This document shows positions 46,069 to 55,858 of a stretch of DNA of 64,000 bases, in pieces (position 1 is the first letter of the stretch; the number at the start of each line of letters is the position of its first letter). Under the pieces are notes generated by a model. It was not told the origin of the DNA. It was given only the letters and a program-made list of their open reading frames with translations, and did not search any database. The DNA comes from Pseudozobellia sp. WGM2 (GTDB taxonomy: Bacteria; Bacteroidota; Bacteroidia; Flavobacteriales; Flavobacteriaceae). The position numbers and the translations under genes were made by a program. The stretch lies in NCBI RefSeq assembly GCF_017810075.1, contig NZ_JADNYK010000003.1, positions 657,991 through 721,990 of the forward strand, given 5' to 3'.

Positions 46069-47322
46069 ATGAACAAGGGATTATCACGTATACTTCACAA
46101 TTACTTTCTTGAAATAGGAATGGGCGAAAATGCCGCCTCCTACCTCAACATGCTCATACTAATGGTAAGCGCGCTCATATTGGCGTGGTTTTTAGACGTG
46201 ATTATTTGGAAGGTTTTACGTAACATTTCACTGCGTTTTGCCCGAAAGTCTAAAACAAATTATGATAATTTTTTGGTCGCTAATAAAGTTCCGCGTTATA
46301 TGGCCCATATATTGCCGTTGGCCCTTTTATTTGAGACATTACGATTTGCGTTTATCGATTTTGAATATGCCGGAAACATCGTTTTTAAAATTCTAAGTAT
46401 ACTCTTTGTTTTTCTAACTCTCTTTACGGTCAAAAGCATATTTAGAAGCACCAACGATTACTTAAAAACTAAGCCCAAATTTCGTGACAAACCTATGGAC
46501 AGCTACATTCAGGTGTTCATGATTTTTGCCTGGGTTGTTGGTATTATGACCATTATCGCCATCATCACGGGTGTAGAATTCATTAAATTTTTTACTGCCT
46601 TAGGTGCGGGTTCGGCGGTAATTCTATTGATATTTAAGGACTCCATTTTAGGCTTGGTCGCAAGTATTCAGGTAAGCATCAATGATATGGTGCGCATTGG
46701 CGACTGGATTACTTTCGATAAATTCGGAGCTGATGGCGATGTCGTTGAAATTACCCTAGCTACGGTCAAAGTACAGAATTTCGATAAGACGATTACCACC
46801 ATACCTACATATTCGTTAATTTCAGATTCTTTCAAAAACTGGCGTGGTATGCAAGAATCTGGGGGTAGGCGCATCAAACGTTCATTGATTATTAGTCAAA
46901 GAAGTATTCGATTTTTATCTGATGAAGATGTTGTAAACTTGAAGAAAATTCAGCTCGTTCAACCATATTTAGACTCACGAAGTGAGCAAATAAATGTTCA
47001 TAACGAATCGAATCAAATAGATAAAAATTTAGCGATTAACGGAAGAAACTTGACCAACATCGGGGTGTTCAGAAAATATATAAATGATTATCTTGACAGT
47101 CATTCAGCGACGAACAAAGGTATGACTTTAATGGTGCGTCAGTTAGAACCCACTCCACAGGGTATTCCATTAGAAATTTATGTTTTTAGTTCTGACAAGA
47201 GATGGGAAAATTATGAATACATAATGGCCGATATATTCGACCACCTTATTGCGGCATTGCCCTATTTTGATTTAGAAATATTTGAATTGCCAACCAAGTT
47301 GGCACCTGTACCGCAAATGTAA
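46069..47322 (+). CDS. MscS-family mechanosensitive channel
   Basis: 417 residues from the ATG at 46069; the frame is open from a TTG at 46021, but that start adds an unlikely Cys-rich stretch. Three membrane segments (about 30-50, 80-110, 155-185) precede the pore helix and the beta domain: ALGAGSAVILLIFKDSILGL, then DMVRIGDWITF and NFDKTITTIPTYSLISDSFKNW, the classic MscS signature. A C-terminal mixed domain follows. It releases solutes on hypo-osmotic shock. It sits inside the pectin locus, 140 bp after GH105 and 11 bp before the esterase-GH43 gene, so it may share their transcript, perhaps to relieve sugar-driven turgor. That link is inference. Confidence 0.92.
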   Translation: MNKGLSRILHNYFLEIGMGENAASYLNMLILMVSALILAWFLDVIIWKVLRNISLRFARKSKTNYDNFLVANKVPRYMAHILPLALLFETLRFAFIDFEYAGNIVFKILSILFVFLTLFTVKSIFRSTNDYLKTKPKFRDKPMDSYIQVFMIFAWVVGIMTIIAIITGVEFIKFFTALGAGSAVILLIFKDSILGLVASIQVSINDMVRIGDWITFDKFGADGDVVEITLATVKVQNFDKTITTIPTYSLISDSFKNWRGMQESGGRRIKRSLIISQRSIRFLSDEDVVNLKKIQLVQPYLDSRSEQINVHNESNQIDKNLAINGRNLTNIGVFRKYINDYLDSHSATNKGMTLMVRQLEPTPQGIPLEIYVFSSDKRWENYEYIMADIFDHLIAALPYFDLEIFELPTKLAPVPQM

Positions 47323-47333
47323 AATAACCAAAA

Positions 47334-49142
47334 ATGAAAAAAATCATCCAACTATCTAAACCCACCCTCATATTCATAGTGCTTTTTGCAGTTTTCTCGG
47401 CTCAGGCACAACAAAATACAATTTCTGTATGGCCTAATGGAGCACCTGACGCCATTGAAGATTCTTCTTTTAAAGAGCAGGTACAGTACGACAATCAAGG
47501 CAATATTCGTGGCTATAGTCAGGTTTCGACACCTGAAATGACTCCTTATTTGGCAGATGAAAAAAATAACTCGGGCACGGCCGTAATTGTCTGCCCCGGT
47601 GGTGGCTATTCTCATTTAGCCATTGAAAAGGAAGGGCATAAGGTCGCAAAATGGTTCAATTCGTTAGGCATATCTGCTTTTGTACTAAAATATCGTATGC
47701 CAAACGACAGAACAATGAAGAATAAAACAGTCGGCCCTTTGCAAGATGCACAGGAAGCAATGCGAATAGTGCGCTCGAATGCCAAAAAATGGAAAATTGA
47801 TCCTAATAAGGTCGGTATTATGGGCTTCTCCGCAGGAGGGCATTTGGCATCTACTCTCTCTACACATTATGACGATAAAGTCTACACGTCAGCGTATAGC
47901 GTAAGTGCTCGGCCTGATTTTTCCATATTGATTTATCCCGTAATTTCTATGGATGAAAAGATTACCCATATGGGCTCTCGCAATAACCTTTTGGGCGAAA
48001 AGGCCAGTGCTGAAAACCTCAAAAAATACTCCAACGAAAAGCAGGTCGACGCCAACACTCCACCTACTTTTTTGATTCATACAACAGTGGACAAAGCGGT
48101 ACCAGTAGAAAACAGTATCGACTATTACTTAGCGCTCAAGAATAATAAGGTGGCCGCAGAAATGCACCTATACGAAAAAGGAAAACATGGGATGGGACTA
48201 GGTATTGAAGGTACCAACCAGTATTGGCCTACCGATTGTGAAAATTGGCTTAGAGCTCAGCAATTGATTCCTGAAAAGGAAACTTACCTGTTTTCTTATT
48301 TTAAGGGAAATGGCGAAGACGGACTTCATTTTGCGCATAGTGAAGACGGGTACACTTGGAAAACCTTAAAAAACGATGAATCATTTTTGACTCCGAAAGT
48401 GGGTAAAGATTCCCTCATGCGAGACCCATGTATCATAAAGGGCGGAGATGGAAAATACCATATGGTATGGACGGTCAGTTGGACGGATAGAGGCTTAGGC
48501 TATGCCCACTCGAAAGACCTTATCAATTGGTCAGAACAAAAATTCGTTCCTGTAATGGGGCACGAGCCCAAAGCAAGAAACACCTGGGCCCCAGAAATTA
48601 CCTTTGACCCAAAAACCGAAATCTACATGATTTATTGGGCCACAACGATTGAAGGTATGTACCCCGAAACCCAATCGAACGAAGAAAGTGGTTACAATCA
48701 CCGAATGTACTATGTAACCACTAAAGATTTTGAGAATTTCAGCGAAACCAAATTGCTTTACGAACCCGGATTTAATGTTATTGATTCCAGCATTAAAAAA
48801 TTTGACGGCCAATTTATTATGTTTTTAAAAGACGAAACTAGAGAGCCGGCTGAAAAAAATATTAAGGTCGCTTATGCCGACAAGCTAGAGGGGCCCTATA
48901 GTGCAGCTAGTGAACCCATAACAGGTAAATATTGGGCCGAAGGGCCAACAGCAACTCTAGTTGACGGCCAGTGGGTGGTTTATTTTGATAAGTATATCGA
49001 CCATCAATATGGGGCGGTTCGTTCTAAGGACCTTAAAAACTGGGAAGACATCAGCGACCAAATTGTATTTCCAGAAGGCACCCGCCATGGTACTGTTATC
49101 AAAGTACCTGAGAGTGTGGCGGATAAGTTAAAAAGGGAATAG
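47334..49142 (+). CDS. Fused alpha/beta-hydrolase esterase and GH43-like propeller
   Basis: 602 residues with a signal peptide ending SAQAQ (about 26). Residues about 30-310 are an acetyl-xylan-esterase-like alpha/beta hydrolase: oxyanion segment VCPGGGYSHLA, nucleophile GFSAGGHLAS with Ser166, Asp253 in TTVDKAVP and His285 in EKGKHGMG. Residues about 315-600 are a five-bladed GH43-type propeller with acidic triad candidates Asp364 (MRDPCI), Asp484 (NVIDSS) and Glu536 (AEGPTA). All six residues are present. Such fusions deacetylate and then trim side chains, here perhaps arabinan, galactan or xylose decorations of RG-I. It follows the MscS gene closely. The exact glycosidase specificity is open. 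Confidence 0.85.
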   Translation: MKKIIQLSKPTLIFIVLFAVFSAQAQQNTISVWPNGAPDAIEDSSFKEQVQYDNQGNIRGYSQVSTPEMTPYLADEKNNSGTAVIVCPGGGYSHLAIEKEGHKVAKWFNSLGISAFVLKYRMPNDRTMKNKTVGPLQDAQEAMRIVRSNAKKWKIDPNKVGIMGFSAGGHLASTLSTHYDDKVYTSAYSVSARPDFSILIYPVISMDEKITHMGSRNNLLGEKASAENLKKYSNEKQVDANTPPTFLIHTTVDKAVPVENSIDYYLALKNNKVAAEMHLYEKGKHGMGLGIEGTNQYWPTDCENWLRAQQLIPEKETYLFSYFKGNGEDGLHFAHSEDGYTWKTLKNDESFLTPKVGKDSLMRDPCIIKGGDGKYHMVWTVSWTDRGLGYAHSKDLINWSEQKFVPVMGHEPKARNTWAPEITFDPKTEIYMIYWATTIEGMYPETQSNEESGYNHRMYYVTTKDFENFSETKLLYEPGFNVIDSSIKKFDGQFIMFLKDETREPAEKNIKVAYADKLEGPYSAASEPITGKYWAEGPTATLVDGQWVVYFDKYIDHQYGAVRSKDLKNWEDISDQIVFPEGTRHGTVIKVPESVADKLKRE

Positions 49143-49270
49143 CGAATTATTTTAAACTTTTCGGTATAATTTATTTTTAGATTCTCAAATGAGATATACA
49201 TTTCAACTTTTACCCTAATGCTTCTGCTTATTTTTACTTTCATCTAAAACACGACCATACTTTAATTCGA

Positions 49271-50530
49271 ATGAGTACCAAGCTAGCCCTAGTTCTTTCT
49301 ATCGCCATCTGTATTTTCTGCGGATGCAAAAGTGAGAAGAAAAGTGAAATCAGTAAAAGACAAGAAACCAGTTTTATCAATAAGGTCGAGTTCTCAGGAG
49401 GCCCGGCAAGCTCCTTGCCTGTTTTATTTTCAAATTCAGAAAATGCCATTCTTTCTTGGGTTACAATGTTAGATGACTCGACCAGCCAATTAAACTATGC
49501 CTACCTGCAAGAAGACAAATGGAGTACACCCAATGAAATTATCACCGACAAAGGGTGGTTCGTTAATTGGGCAGATTTTCCATCGATTACCGAGAACAAC
49601 GGTACCCTTTTGGCCCATTTTCTTAAAAAAACGAGTCCCGCGACATTTTCTTACGATATCAACTTAAGACTTAAACCTAAAGGCAAAAGCGAATGGGTAA
49701 TTCAAAACAAACTACACACCGACGGTACTAAGACCGAACATGGTTTTGTAACGGCACTGCCCTATAAAGACGATTCGTTTTTTGTTACTTGGTTAGATGG
49801 CAGGGAAACTGCAAGGGGGGGCAATCACGATCATTCAGGTCATGGTGGCGATATGACCATTAGAGCCGCGACAGTTTTCAGTTCAGGAGCTGTAACAGAT
49901 AGAACCTTGTTAGACAACAAGACCTGCAGTTGTTGCCAAACTACGGCTGCAATTACAGAAAATGGCCCAGTGGTGCTCTACAGAGATCGTACGGATGAAG
50001 AAATTAGGGATATCGCAATTACCAGATTGGTGAACGGTAAATGGACGACCCCCAAACCCATTCATAATGATGGCTGGCAAATTAATGGTTGCCCCGTAAA
50101 CGGACCTAAAGCTTCTGCTATTAAGAATAGCTTGGCTGTGGCGTGGTATACGGGAGCCAATGAAAGACCCAGTGTCAAAATTATCTTTTCACAGAATGGT
50201 GGAGAAGATTTTAGCACACCTGTGGAAGTGAGCGGACCAAACCCGCTAGGAAGAGTAGACGTCGAATTGATAGACCCCGAAAATGCCTTCGTTAGTTGGA
50301 TGGAAAAAACAGGAAGTTCGACATATATTAAAGCTGCGAAAGTCAATATTGAAGGAAAAAGGTCTCCATCTGTAACCATTTCTAAATTGGATGGTTCTCG
50401 AAAAACGGGATTTCCGCAAATGTGTTTATTTGATAACAAACTCTATTTCGCATGGACTGCCCTAGAAAATAATAGTTCTACTATTGCCTCAGCCTATCTA
50501 GAGCTAGACAGTTTTAGTATTTTGCAGTAA
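49271..50530 (+). CDS. Sialidase-fold propeller lipoprotein with CSCC motif, function unknown
   Basis: 419 residues. Lipobox IFCGC (Cys19 of CKSEKK). The remaining part is rich in short beta-blades with Trp residues (ILSWVTMLDD, FFVTWLDGRE, AVAWYTGANE, AFVSWMEK, YFAWTAL), which fits a six-bladed BNR/sialidase-like propeller. Unusual are a HDHSGHGGD stretch, a TCSCCQT Cys cluster, YRDRTDEEIRDI and INGCPVNGP, which together look like a defined family that databases often call exo-alpha-sialidase without proof. The His and Cys groups suggest metal binding. No Asp-box repeat of true sialidases is clear. It is 128 bp behind the esterase-GH43 gene, and a two-way terminator follows. Confidence 0.7.
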   Translation: MSTKLALVLSIAICIFCGCKSEKKSEISKRQETSFINKVEFSGGPASSLPVLFSNSENAILSWVTMLDDSTSQLNYAYLQEDKWSTPNEIITDKGWFVNWADFPSITENNGTLLAHFLKKTSPATFSYDINLRLKPKGKSEWVIQNKLHTDGTKTEHGFVTALPYKDDSFFVTWLDGRETARGGNHDHSGHGGDMTIRAATVFSSGAVTDRTLLDNKTCSCCQTTAAITENGPVVLYRDRTDEEIRDIAITRLVNGKWTTPKPIHNDGWQINGCPVNGPKASAIKNSLAVAWYTGANERPSVKIIFSQNGGEDFSTPVEVSGPNPLGRVDVELIDPENAFVSWMEKTGSSTYIKAAKVNIEGKRSPSVTISKLDGSRKTGFPQMCLFDNKLYFAWTALENNSSTIASAYLELDSFSILQ

Positions 50531-50545
50531 TAATATTCCATAAAA

Positions 50546-50572
50546 AAAGCGGAAGCCATACGCCCCCGCTTT
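50546..50572. terminator. Bidirectional terminator between the propeller gene and SusD4
   Basis: AAAGCGG pairs with CCGCTTT around a 13-base loop, with an A-run on the left and Ts on the right. It lies 15 bp after the stop of the plus-strand gene and 22 bp after that of the minus-strand SusD4 gene. Confidence 0.75.
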
Positions 50573-50594
50573 AATATTCTCTAATCAGTACTAT

Positions 50595-52052
50595 TTAGTA
50601 TCCTTCCGTTTGTTGCATCCCTGAAGCTTCCACTTCCGAAGCTGGTATAGGGTAAATGGTCTTAGCGGAAAATGCTTCCGCATTTAAGTTATTTACATTT
50701 ATGCCTGTATTTACATGGTCAGATTCAGGCCTTATTATTGGCCTTCCAGTTCTGATAAAATCATAGACCCCATGCCCTTCAAGCGCCATCTCTTTCCGTC
50801 TTTCCCCTGCAATTCTGTCTTTAAGTTCTTCTCCCGATTCAGATGCGCTATGGGCATCAAAATCCGTAGTACGCTTCTGAATCAAAGCATTCAGGTACAT
50901 CAGTGCTTCCGACTCGCCTCCACCGGCTCCATTGGCACAGGCCTCGGCAGCAATGAGGAAAATCTCGGACAATCGAATTATCGGAATGTTGTGTATGCTC
51001 AATCCGGCACCCCCTTCTCGATTCACATATTTTACAAAAGCCTGGCTCGTCTCTTCTTTGTCTTCGGTCAATAGTTGTGCCCTAGGATCACCTGCATATT
51101 CTTGAAGTAGATCTACAAAGGTTTGGGTCGCGATAACATCACCTTGACCCCCATCCCTGAAATCGAACTGAGCTCCTAGCCCATTACTACCAACCGAATT
51201 TTCACTTTCTACGCTCAACTCGAACAACGACTCTGTCGTATAATCATTAAAAACATAATTCTCGGGAGTCATCAAATCGTTTTCATCTTTTTGGTCGAGA
51301 ACTTCTTGGGCATAGGTTAATGCGGTTGCCCAATCTTGTTGATAAAGGTACACCCGAGCCAACAAAGCCTTTACCCCAAGTTGTGTAACATATTTGGTAC
51401 TGCCTTGAGTAAATGAATCGGGCCCAAGACTTTCGAGAGACAATTTTAAATCGGAAGTTATCTGGGCATATGTTTCTTCTAGGCTACTCCGTTCGATTAC
51501 AACCTCATCGGATTTTAATTTTAAGGGAAGCCCCTGCGCGCTACCCTGCTCTTTGGCCCAAGGATAAGCAAAAGTACGGGCCAGATCAAAATAGACCATG
51601 CCCCTTAGACCAAGTGCCTCTGCCTTGATTTGCTGCCTTACATCATCGTTGCCCTCGGCATCATCGATATTGTCTAAAATAAGGTTGAGGTTACCGATAA
51701 CCTTGTAACACTTTAACCAAAGTAGTTCGGCACTGCCATTATTATTGCTACTTTCTTCGTAGCGGTATTCGGTTTGCTCATAATCACGGGGATTATATAT
51801 GGTTTTCACGAACCTAAAATCAGGACTTTTAACCGCAGCCCTTTTGTAAAGTACCCTGCCTAAATATTCACCGGTCGAAATTTCATTGTACGATCCGGTC
51901 AAAAGATTCTGAAGCTTATCGACCGAATTGATTACCAAATCTTCTGAAATAACGTGGTCTGGGGTTTGGGTGAGCGCATCTTCGTTACATCCGTGAATGG
52001 TTAAGACCACAAAAGAATAAACAAACGCTTTTATATAATTGGAATATTTCAT
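50595..52052 (-). CDS. SusD/RagB-type glycan-binding lipoprotein (SusD4)
   Basis: 485 residues. The lipobox is TIHGCNED (Cys22). SusD features are VDKLQNLLTGSYNEIS near residue 45, KAEALGLRGMVYFDLARTFAYPWAK near 140, IPIIRLSEIFLIAAEACANGAGGG near 355 and RRKEMALEGHGVYDFIRTGRP near 415. It starts 9 bp after SusC4. There is no enzyme gene in the same transcript, so the substrate is unknown; it may serve a nearby or remote enzyme set. Confidence 0.93.
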   Translation of the reverse strand: MKYSNYIKAFVYSFVVLTIHGCNEDALTQTPDHVISEDLVINSVDKLQNLLTGSYNEISTGEYLGRVLYKRAAVKSPDFRFVKTIYNPRDYEQTEYRYEESSNNNGSAELLWLKCYKVIGNLNLILDNIDDAEGNDDVRQQIKAEALGLRGMVYFDLARTFAYPWAKEQGSAQGLPLKLKSDEVVIERSSLEETYAQITSDLKLSLESLGPDSFTQGSTKYVTQLGVKALLARVYLYQQDWATALTYAQEVLDQKDENDLMTPENYVFNDYTTESLFELSVESENSVGSNGLGAQFDFRDGGQGDVIATQTFVDLLQEYAGDPRAQLLTEDKEETSQAFVKYVNREGGAGLSIHNIPIIRLSEIFLIAAEACANGAGGGESEALMYLNALIQKRTTDFDAHSASESGEELKDRIAGERRKEMALEGHGVYDFIRTGRPIIRPESDHVNTGINVNNLNAEAFSAKTIYPIPASEVEASGMQQTEGY

Positions 52053-52061
52053 TTCTAAATT

Positions 52062-55000
52062 TTAAAATTTTAACTGTAACCCTAAGATTATACTAGTGGC
52101 CGTAGGCACTTGAAAGAAATTGACCCCATTGGCCACCGCCTCTGGGTCGTAATCGTCAAGTTCGGTAAACAACAAGAGATTATCACCTTGAACATACACC
52201 GTACCGCCTTGCAACAACTTATAATTGGGCAACCTATAGCTGAGTTTTACATTTCTAAGCTTTAGGTAATCTGAACTGTATAAATGCCGTGTAGAAACAT
52301 CGTTCGAAAAAGTGGGGTTACCATTTATTCTAATCGGCACGGTTGAATCGGTATTATTCGGATTCCATGGGTTAAGTTGTGCCACCGTATTGGTGAACTG
52401 TGGCGCAAACCCATCATCGTCACGTTTAAATGCCGTACGGTCGTATGCCTCACCACCTATACCAAAGGTGAAAAGGAAATCTAACGAAAGGTCTTTGTAC
52501 ACCAATTGATTGTAAAAGCCACCTTGAACATCTTGAAGCGGCTTACCAAAAATTCCGAAGCCGGCCTCTTCTGCATTAGTTGTGAATTCACCTGTTCTGT
52601 TTCCATTTTCCAGCACATAATATTGTGCCATTCCGTTATCAGGGTTCACACCCGCATAATCCCTTAAATAGAAAGAATTGAGACTTTCGCCCACCCTAAT
52701 GATTGTAGGGTTTTGGCCATTGGTGGCGTTATAACTTGGTGTCAAATCTCCCTTCAACTTGGTAATTTCGTTTGAAAGCATCGTAAGGTTCAATCGGGTT
52801 TCCCAAGAGAAATCTTGTTCAGTAATTGGGGTATAACCGAGCGATACTTCCCACCCGTTATTTTTCATTTCCCCAAAATTCTGTAATTGATTGCTAAACC
52901 CTGTCGTAGATGAAACCGGAATGTTTAACAGTAAATCTTGGGTCTTTTTTGAAAAGTACTCTACCGAGAGGTTCAAACCGTCAAAAAGAACAGCATCCAA
53001 GCCTATATTAAAATTGTTGCTTAACTCCCAAGAAAGGTCTGGGTTTGCCAATTGCCCGTAGGTAAGGCCCGAATTTCCTCCGTAACCTTGTCCGTCAGAA
53101 TTGAAAAAGGCCAAATGCGCATAATAATCAGGAGGCAGATTTCCATTGGTTCCATAACTAGCCCTTAACTTCATATAGTCTATAGCCTCGGACTCAAGAA
53201 AATTTTCTTCGGATATAATCCAACCTCCGGAAACGGACCAAAAATCGCCCCATCGCGAATCTTTACCGAAGCGCGACGAACCATCTCTTCTATAACTTGC
53301 CGATAAGAAATATTTCTGATCAAAGTTATAATTGAATCTTGAGAAGTAGGATAACAGCGAGTAATTCTCTGAGTAACCGCTCCAAGACCAAAGTGATCCA
53401 ATACTGCTTGATGACAATAGGTCGCTGTCTAAAATATCGTAGCCCGCATTTCTGATGGACTTCATTTTAGATTCCTGTTTTTCAAACCCCAAAAGGGCAC
53501 CGAAACCATGGCGGTCGATTTGTTTGTTATAGGTCAACAGGTTAGAAGTTGTATATTGAAATACCTCCCCTTGAGAAACATAGAGTACCCCGTTCCAAAC
53601 GCCACCACCGGCACCGAACTCTTTATTGTCGTACAGCGATTCTTCATTAGACTGGTGATCGATGCCGAAAGTAGTCTTGAATTTTAAACCGTCGTATAAA
53701 TTAAATTCCGCAAAGGCATCTCCTCGTACACGAAACTCATTGTTTACATATTCACCTACTTTGATGACCCCTATCGGGTTGGCATTTTTTTCGATATCGT
53801 TCGGTAGATCGGCATAACCCTCGTAGCCATTAGGGTCATAAATCGGTGCTGCTTGGGGCAATACCCTAGCCATATACAAAGGGTTTAGACCGCCAGCATA
53901 TTCACCGTCGTACTGCCCTGTATTTCTTTCCGATTTGGCAGCGGACAAATTAGCGCCAATGGTCAACCAATCTTTGGCCTTGTTCTCTAAATTTATCCGC
54001 CCGGAATACCGCTTGTAGCCCGATTCGATAATGGTTCCTTTTTGGTCCAATACATCTCCTGAGATATAAAATTTTGTTTTTTCGCTTCCGCCTCGGGCAG
54101 AAAGATTGTATTTCTGTATCGAACCGGTTTTATAAATAGCGTCTAACCAATCGGAATTGGCCAATGAAGCACCATAGACCGATTCATAATCAGATTGGGC
54201 CATTGCCAAGTATTGATTATACAAATTTCCATCGGCATACACTCTGCCAAACTCACCATCCTCATTATTCTGAATATATTGGTGCAACTGACCTTCTTGC
54301 CATAGGTTCTTAAACTGTTGGTTGTTAAGGGTTTTTTCTTCGGTAAGGTTTCGGGTAATGCCAAACTCCGTACCAAGGGTTAGCTCCGTTTCTTCGTTCT
54401 TACCTTTTTTAGTTGTGATGACAACGACCCCATTGGCAGCTCGCGAACCATATAATGAAGCGGCGGCGGCATCTTTAAGTACCGTAATACTTTGAATGTC
54501 TGAGGTATTCATGGTCGATAACGGGTTCAGATTGTTGACAGCACCATTACCACCGATACGAGAATTATTATCGGTGTTGATGACAACACCATCTAGCACA
54601 TAGAGTGGCTGAGTTAGTCCATTTATAGAACCAACGCCCCTTATCTGTACATTTGAACTACCCCCTGGTTGACCTGTGGTATAGACGTTCACCCCCGAAA
54701 CACTACCTTGCAAGGCGGTTTCAAAGCTGGCTGCCGAAGTCCGAGTCAGGGTCTCGGTGACCACTTTGGTAGCTGAACCGGTAAAGCTTCTTTTATTGGA
54801 AGTTCCATAAGCTGTAACGACTACCTCATCAAGACCCGTGGCATCTTCTGCCAACGTAATCACTAGGTCGAATTTATCGCTTACGGACACTTCTTGAGTG
54901 ATAAACCCTAAATAGGAAACAATCAAGGTAGCGTCTTGTGCTACGTTTAGGCTAAAATTGCCATTAAAGTCTGTTAGTGCACCATTCACCGTGCCTTTTT

Positions 55001-55169
55001 CTACAATATTGGCCCCGACCAGGGGCTCGCCACTATTTGACAATACCTTGCCCTGAATTTGGTTTTGTGCAATTGCATCTGATTTCTCAGTTAAAACAGC
55101 GCTTGCATGGGCTTCAAGGCTCAAAAAGCCCAATAGTACACCCATGAAAAGTATTTTGGTTCGAAACAT
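52062..55169 (-). CDS. SusC/RagA-type TonB-dependent outer-membrane receptor (SusC4)
   Basis: 1035 residues from the ATG at 55167-55169, selected because it gives the signal peptide RTKILFMGVLLGFLSLEAHA; the frame continues 14 codons further. Domains: carboxypeptidase-like (QIQGKVLSNSGEPLVGANI), plug start DEVVVTAYGTSNKRSFTGSA, the SRAANGVVVITTKKG motif and a barrel ending in IILGLQLKF. It is the receptor of an orphan SusCD pair with no CAZyme beside it. The upstream gap lacks the LacI motif, so it is probably outside the uronate regulon. Confidence 0.93.
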   Translation of the reverse strand: MFRTKILFMGVLLGFLSLEAHASAVLTEKSDAIAQNQIQGKVLSNSGEPLVGANIVEKGTVNGALTDFNGNFSLNVAQDATLIVSYLGFITQEVSVSDKFDLVITLAEDATGLDEVVVTAYGTSNKRSFTGSATKVVTETLTRTSAASFETALQGSVSGVNVYTTGQPGGSSNVQIRGVGSINGLTQPLYVLDGVVINTDNNSRIGGNGAVNNLNPLSTMNTSDIQSITVLKDAAAASLYGSRAANGVVVITTKKGKNEETELTLGTEFGITRNLTEEKTLNNQQFKNLWQEGQLHQYIQNNEDGEFGRVYADGNLYNQYLAMAQSDYESVYGASLANSDWLDAIYKTGSIQKYNLSARGGSEKTKFYISGDVLDQKGTIIESGYKRYSGRINLENKAKDWLTIGANLSAAKSERNTGQYDGEYAGGLNPLYMARVLPQAAPIYDPNGYEGYADLPNDIEKNANPIGVIKVGEYVNNEFRVRGDAFAEFNLYDGLKFKTTFGIDHQSNEESLYDNKEFGAGGGVWNGVLYVSQGEVFQYTTSNLLTYNKQIDRHGFGALLGFEKQESKMKSIRNAGYDILDSDLLSSSSIGSLWSWSGYSENYSLLSYFSRFNYNFDQKYFLSASYRRDGSSRFGKDSRWGDFWSVSGGWIISEENFLESEAIDYMKLRASYGTNGNLPPDYYAHLAFFNSDGQGYGGNSGLTYGQLANPDLSWELSNNFNIGLDAVLFDGLNLSVEYFSKKTQDLLLNIPVSSTTGFSNQLQNFGEMKNNGWEVSLGYTPITEQDFSWETRLNLTMLSNEITKLKGDLTPSYNATNGQNPTIIRVGESLNSFYLRDYAGVNPDNGMAQYYVLENGNRTGEFTTNAEEAGFGIFGKPLQDVQGGFYNQLVYKDLSLDFLFTFGIGGEAYDRTAFKRDDDGFAPQFTNTVAQLNPWNPNNTDSTVPIRINGNPTFSNDVSTRHLYSSDYLKLRNVKLSYRLPNYKLLQGGTVYVQGDNLLLFTELDDYDPEAVANGVNFFQVPTATSIILGLQLKF

Positions 55170-55402
55170 GACCTTTTGTTCAAATAAACCGGCCATTGAA
55201 AATGATATCATGTAATTGAATTTATAGATTTTTATGTTTGGCGCTTAGAAATTTGCATTCCACTACTATTTGAATATACTGGAGTACTTCATCTTAGTGC
55301 CGACTTGTAATAGTTGTTAATTGAAATTGATGCCCTACAGGTAAGTTTCATTGAACAACAAACTGGTAGTTTATTTCATGAAGGCGGACATCTCAATAAT
55401 AG

Positions 55403-55858
55403 TTACACTACAGATACCTCTGGTGGTGGCGCCCAGTCACCGGCCCACAATAATGCGTAGGACATTTTGGGGTCTATAAAGCTTTTGCTAGAAGTAATCA
55501 GCTTTGGAAAATCGGTAGTTTCAACCTCCGAAAATATTTGATGTATCTCGTACTTGAAGGTTTTCTCTGCAAACGGATTTTTGGTATGCTCTGTTTCTTC
55601 TGCCAATAACTTTGCCAAGTAACACTTACCATCACACTGCATAGTTGGCCGATCTGTATTCTCACAGAGCACCTCAACTATGTAATCGTAGTTATTTATG
55701 TACTCCATTATCGGATAGAGCGGTTTTAGTAGCATCCACAAGCCCAAGGATAGAAAAAACAGCCGTACAAGGGGAACGGGCAGGCCAAAGACAGTGGTAT
55801 CCTTGGGTTTGCAGAAACCCCCTGTGAATACTTGTTTTAGGCATTGCTTAATGCCCAT
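55403..55858 (-). CDS. Small conserved-looking protein with a CDGKCYL motif, function unknown
   Basis: 151 residues. One membrane segment (about 27-50, VPLVRLFFLSLGLWMLLKPLYPIM), then a Cys-containing region CENTDRPTMQCDGKCYLAKLLAEE (in parts, about 84-107), a charged stretch and a C-terminus ALLWAGDWAPPPEVSVV. I do not recognise a named family. The three Cys residues near the membrane suggest metal or redox contact. It overlaps the HupE-like gene by 11 bp and ends the three-gene run DUF4198, HupE-like, this protein, so it probably works with them. Confidence 0.7.
   Translation of the reverse strand: MGIKQCLKQVFTGGFCKPKDTTVFGLPVPLVRLFFLSLGLWMLLKPLYPIMEYINNYDYIVEVLCENTDRPTMQCDGKCYLAKLLAEETEHTKNPFAEKTFKYEIHQIFSEVETTDFPKLITSSKSFIDPKMSYALLWAGDWAPPPEVSVV

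Noticed and set aside
50595..55169. SusC4/SusD4 as part of the RG-I regulon
   Set aside because: It is separated by a two-way terminator, and its upstream region lacks both operator motifs; the substrate is therefore left open.
55260..55345. ATACTGGAGTACTTC and CTACAGGTA upstream of SusC4, similar to the GntR-type motif
   Set aside because: Each shares only about half of the consensus and neither has the 20-base spacing to a -7 box.
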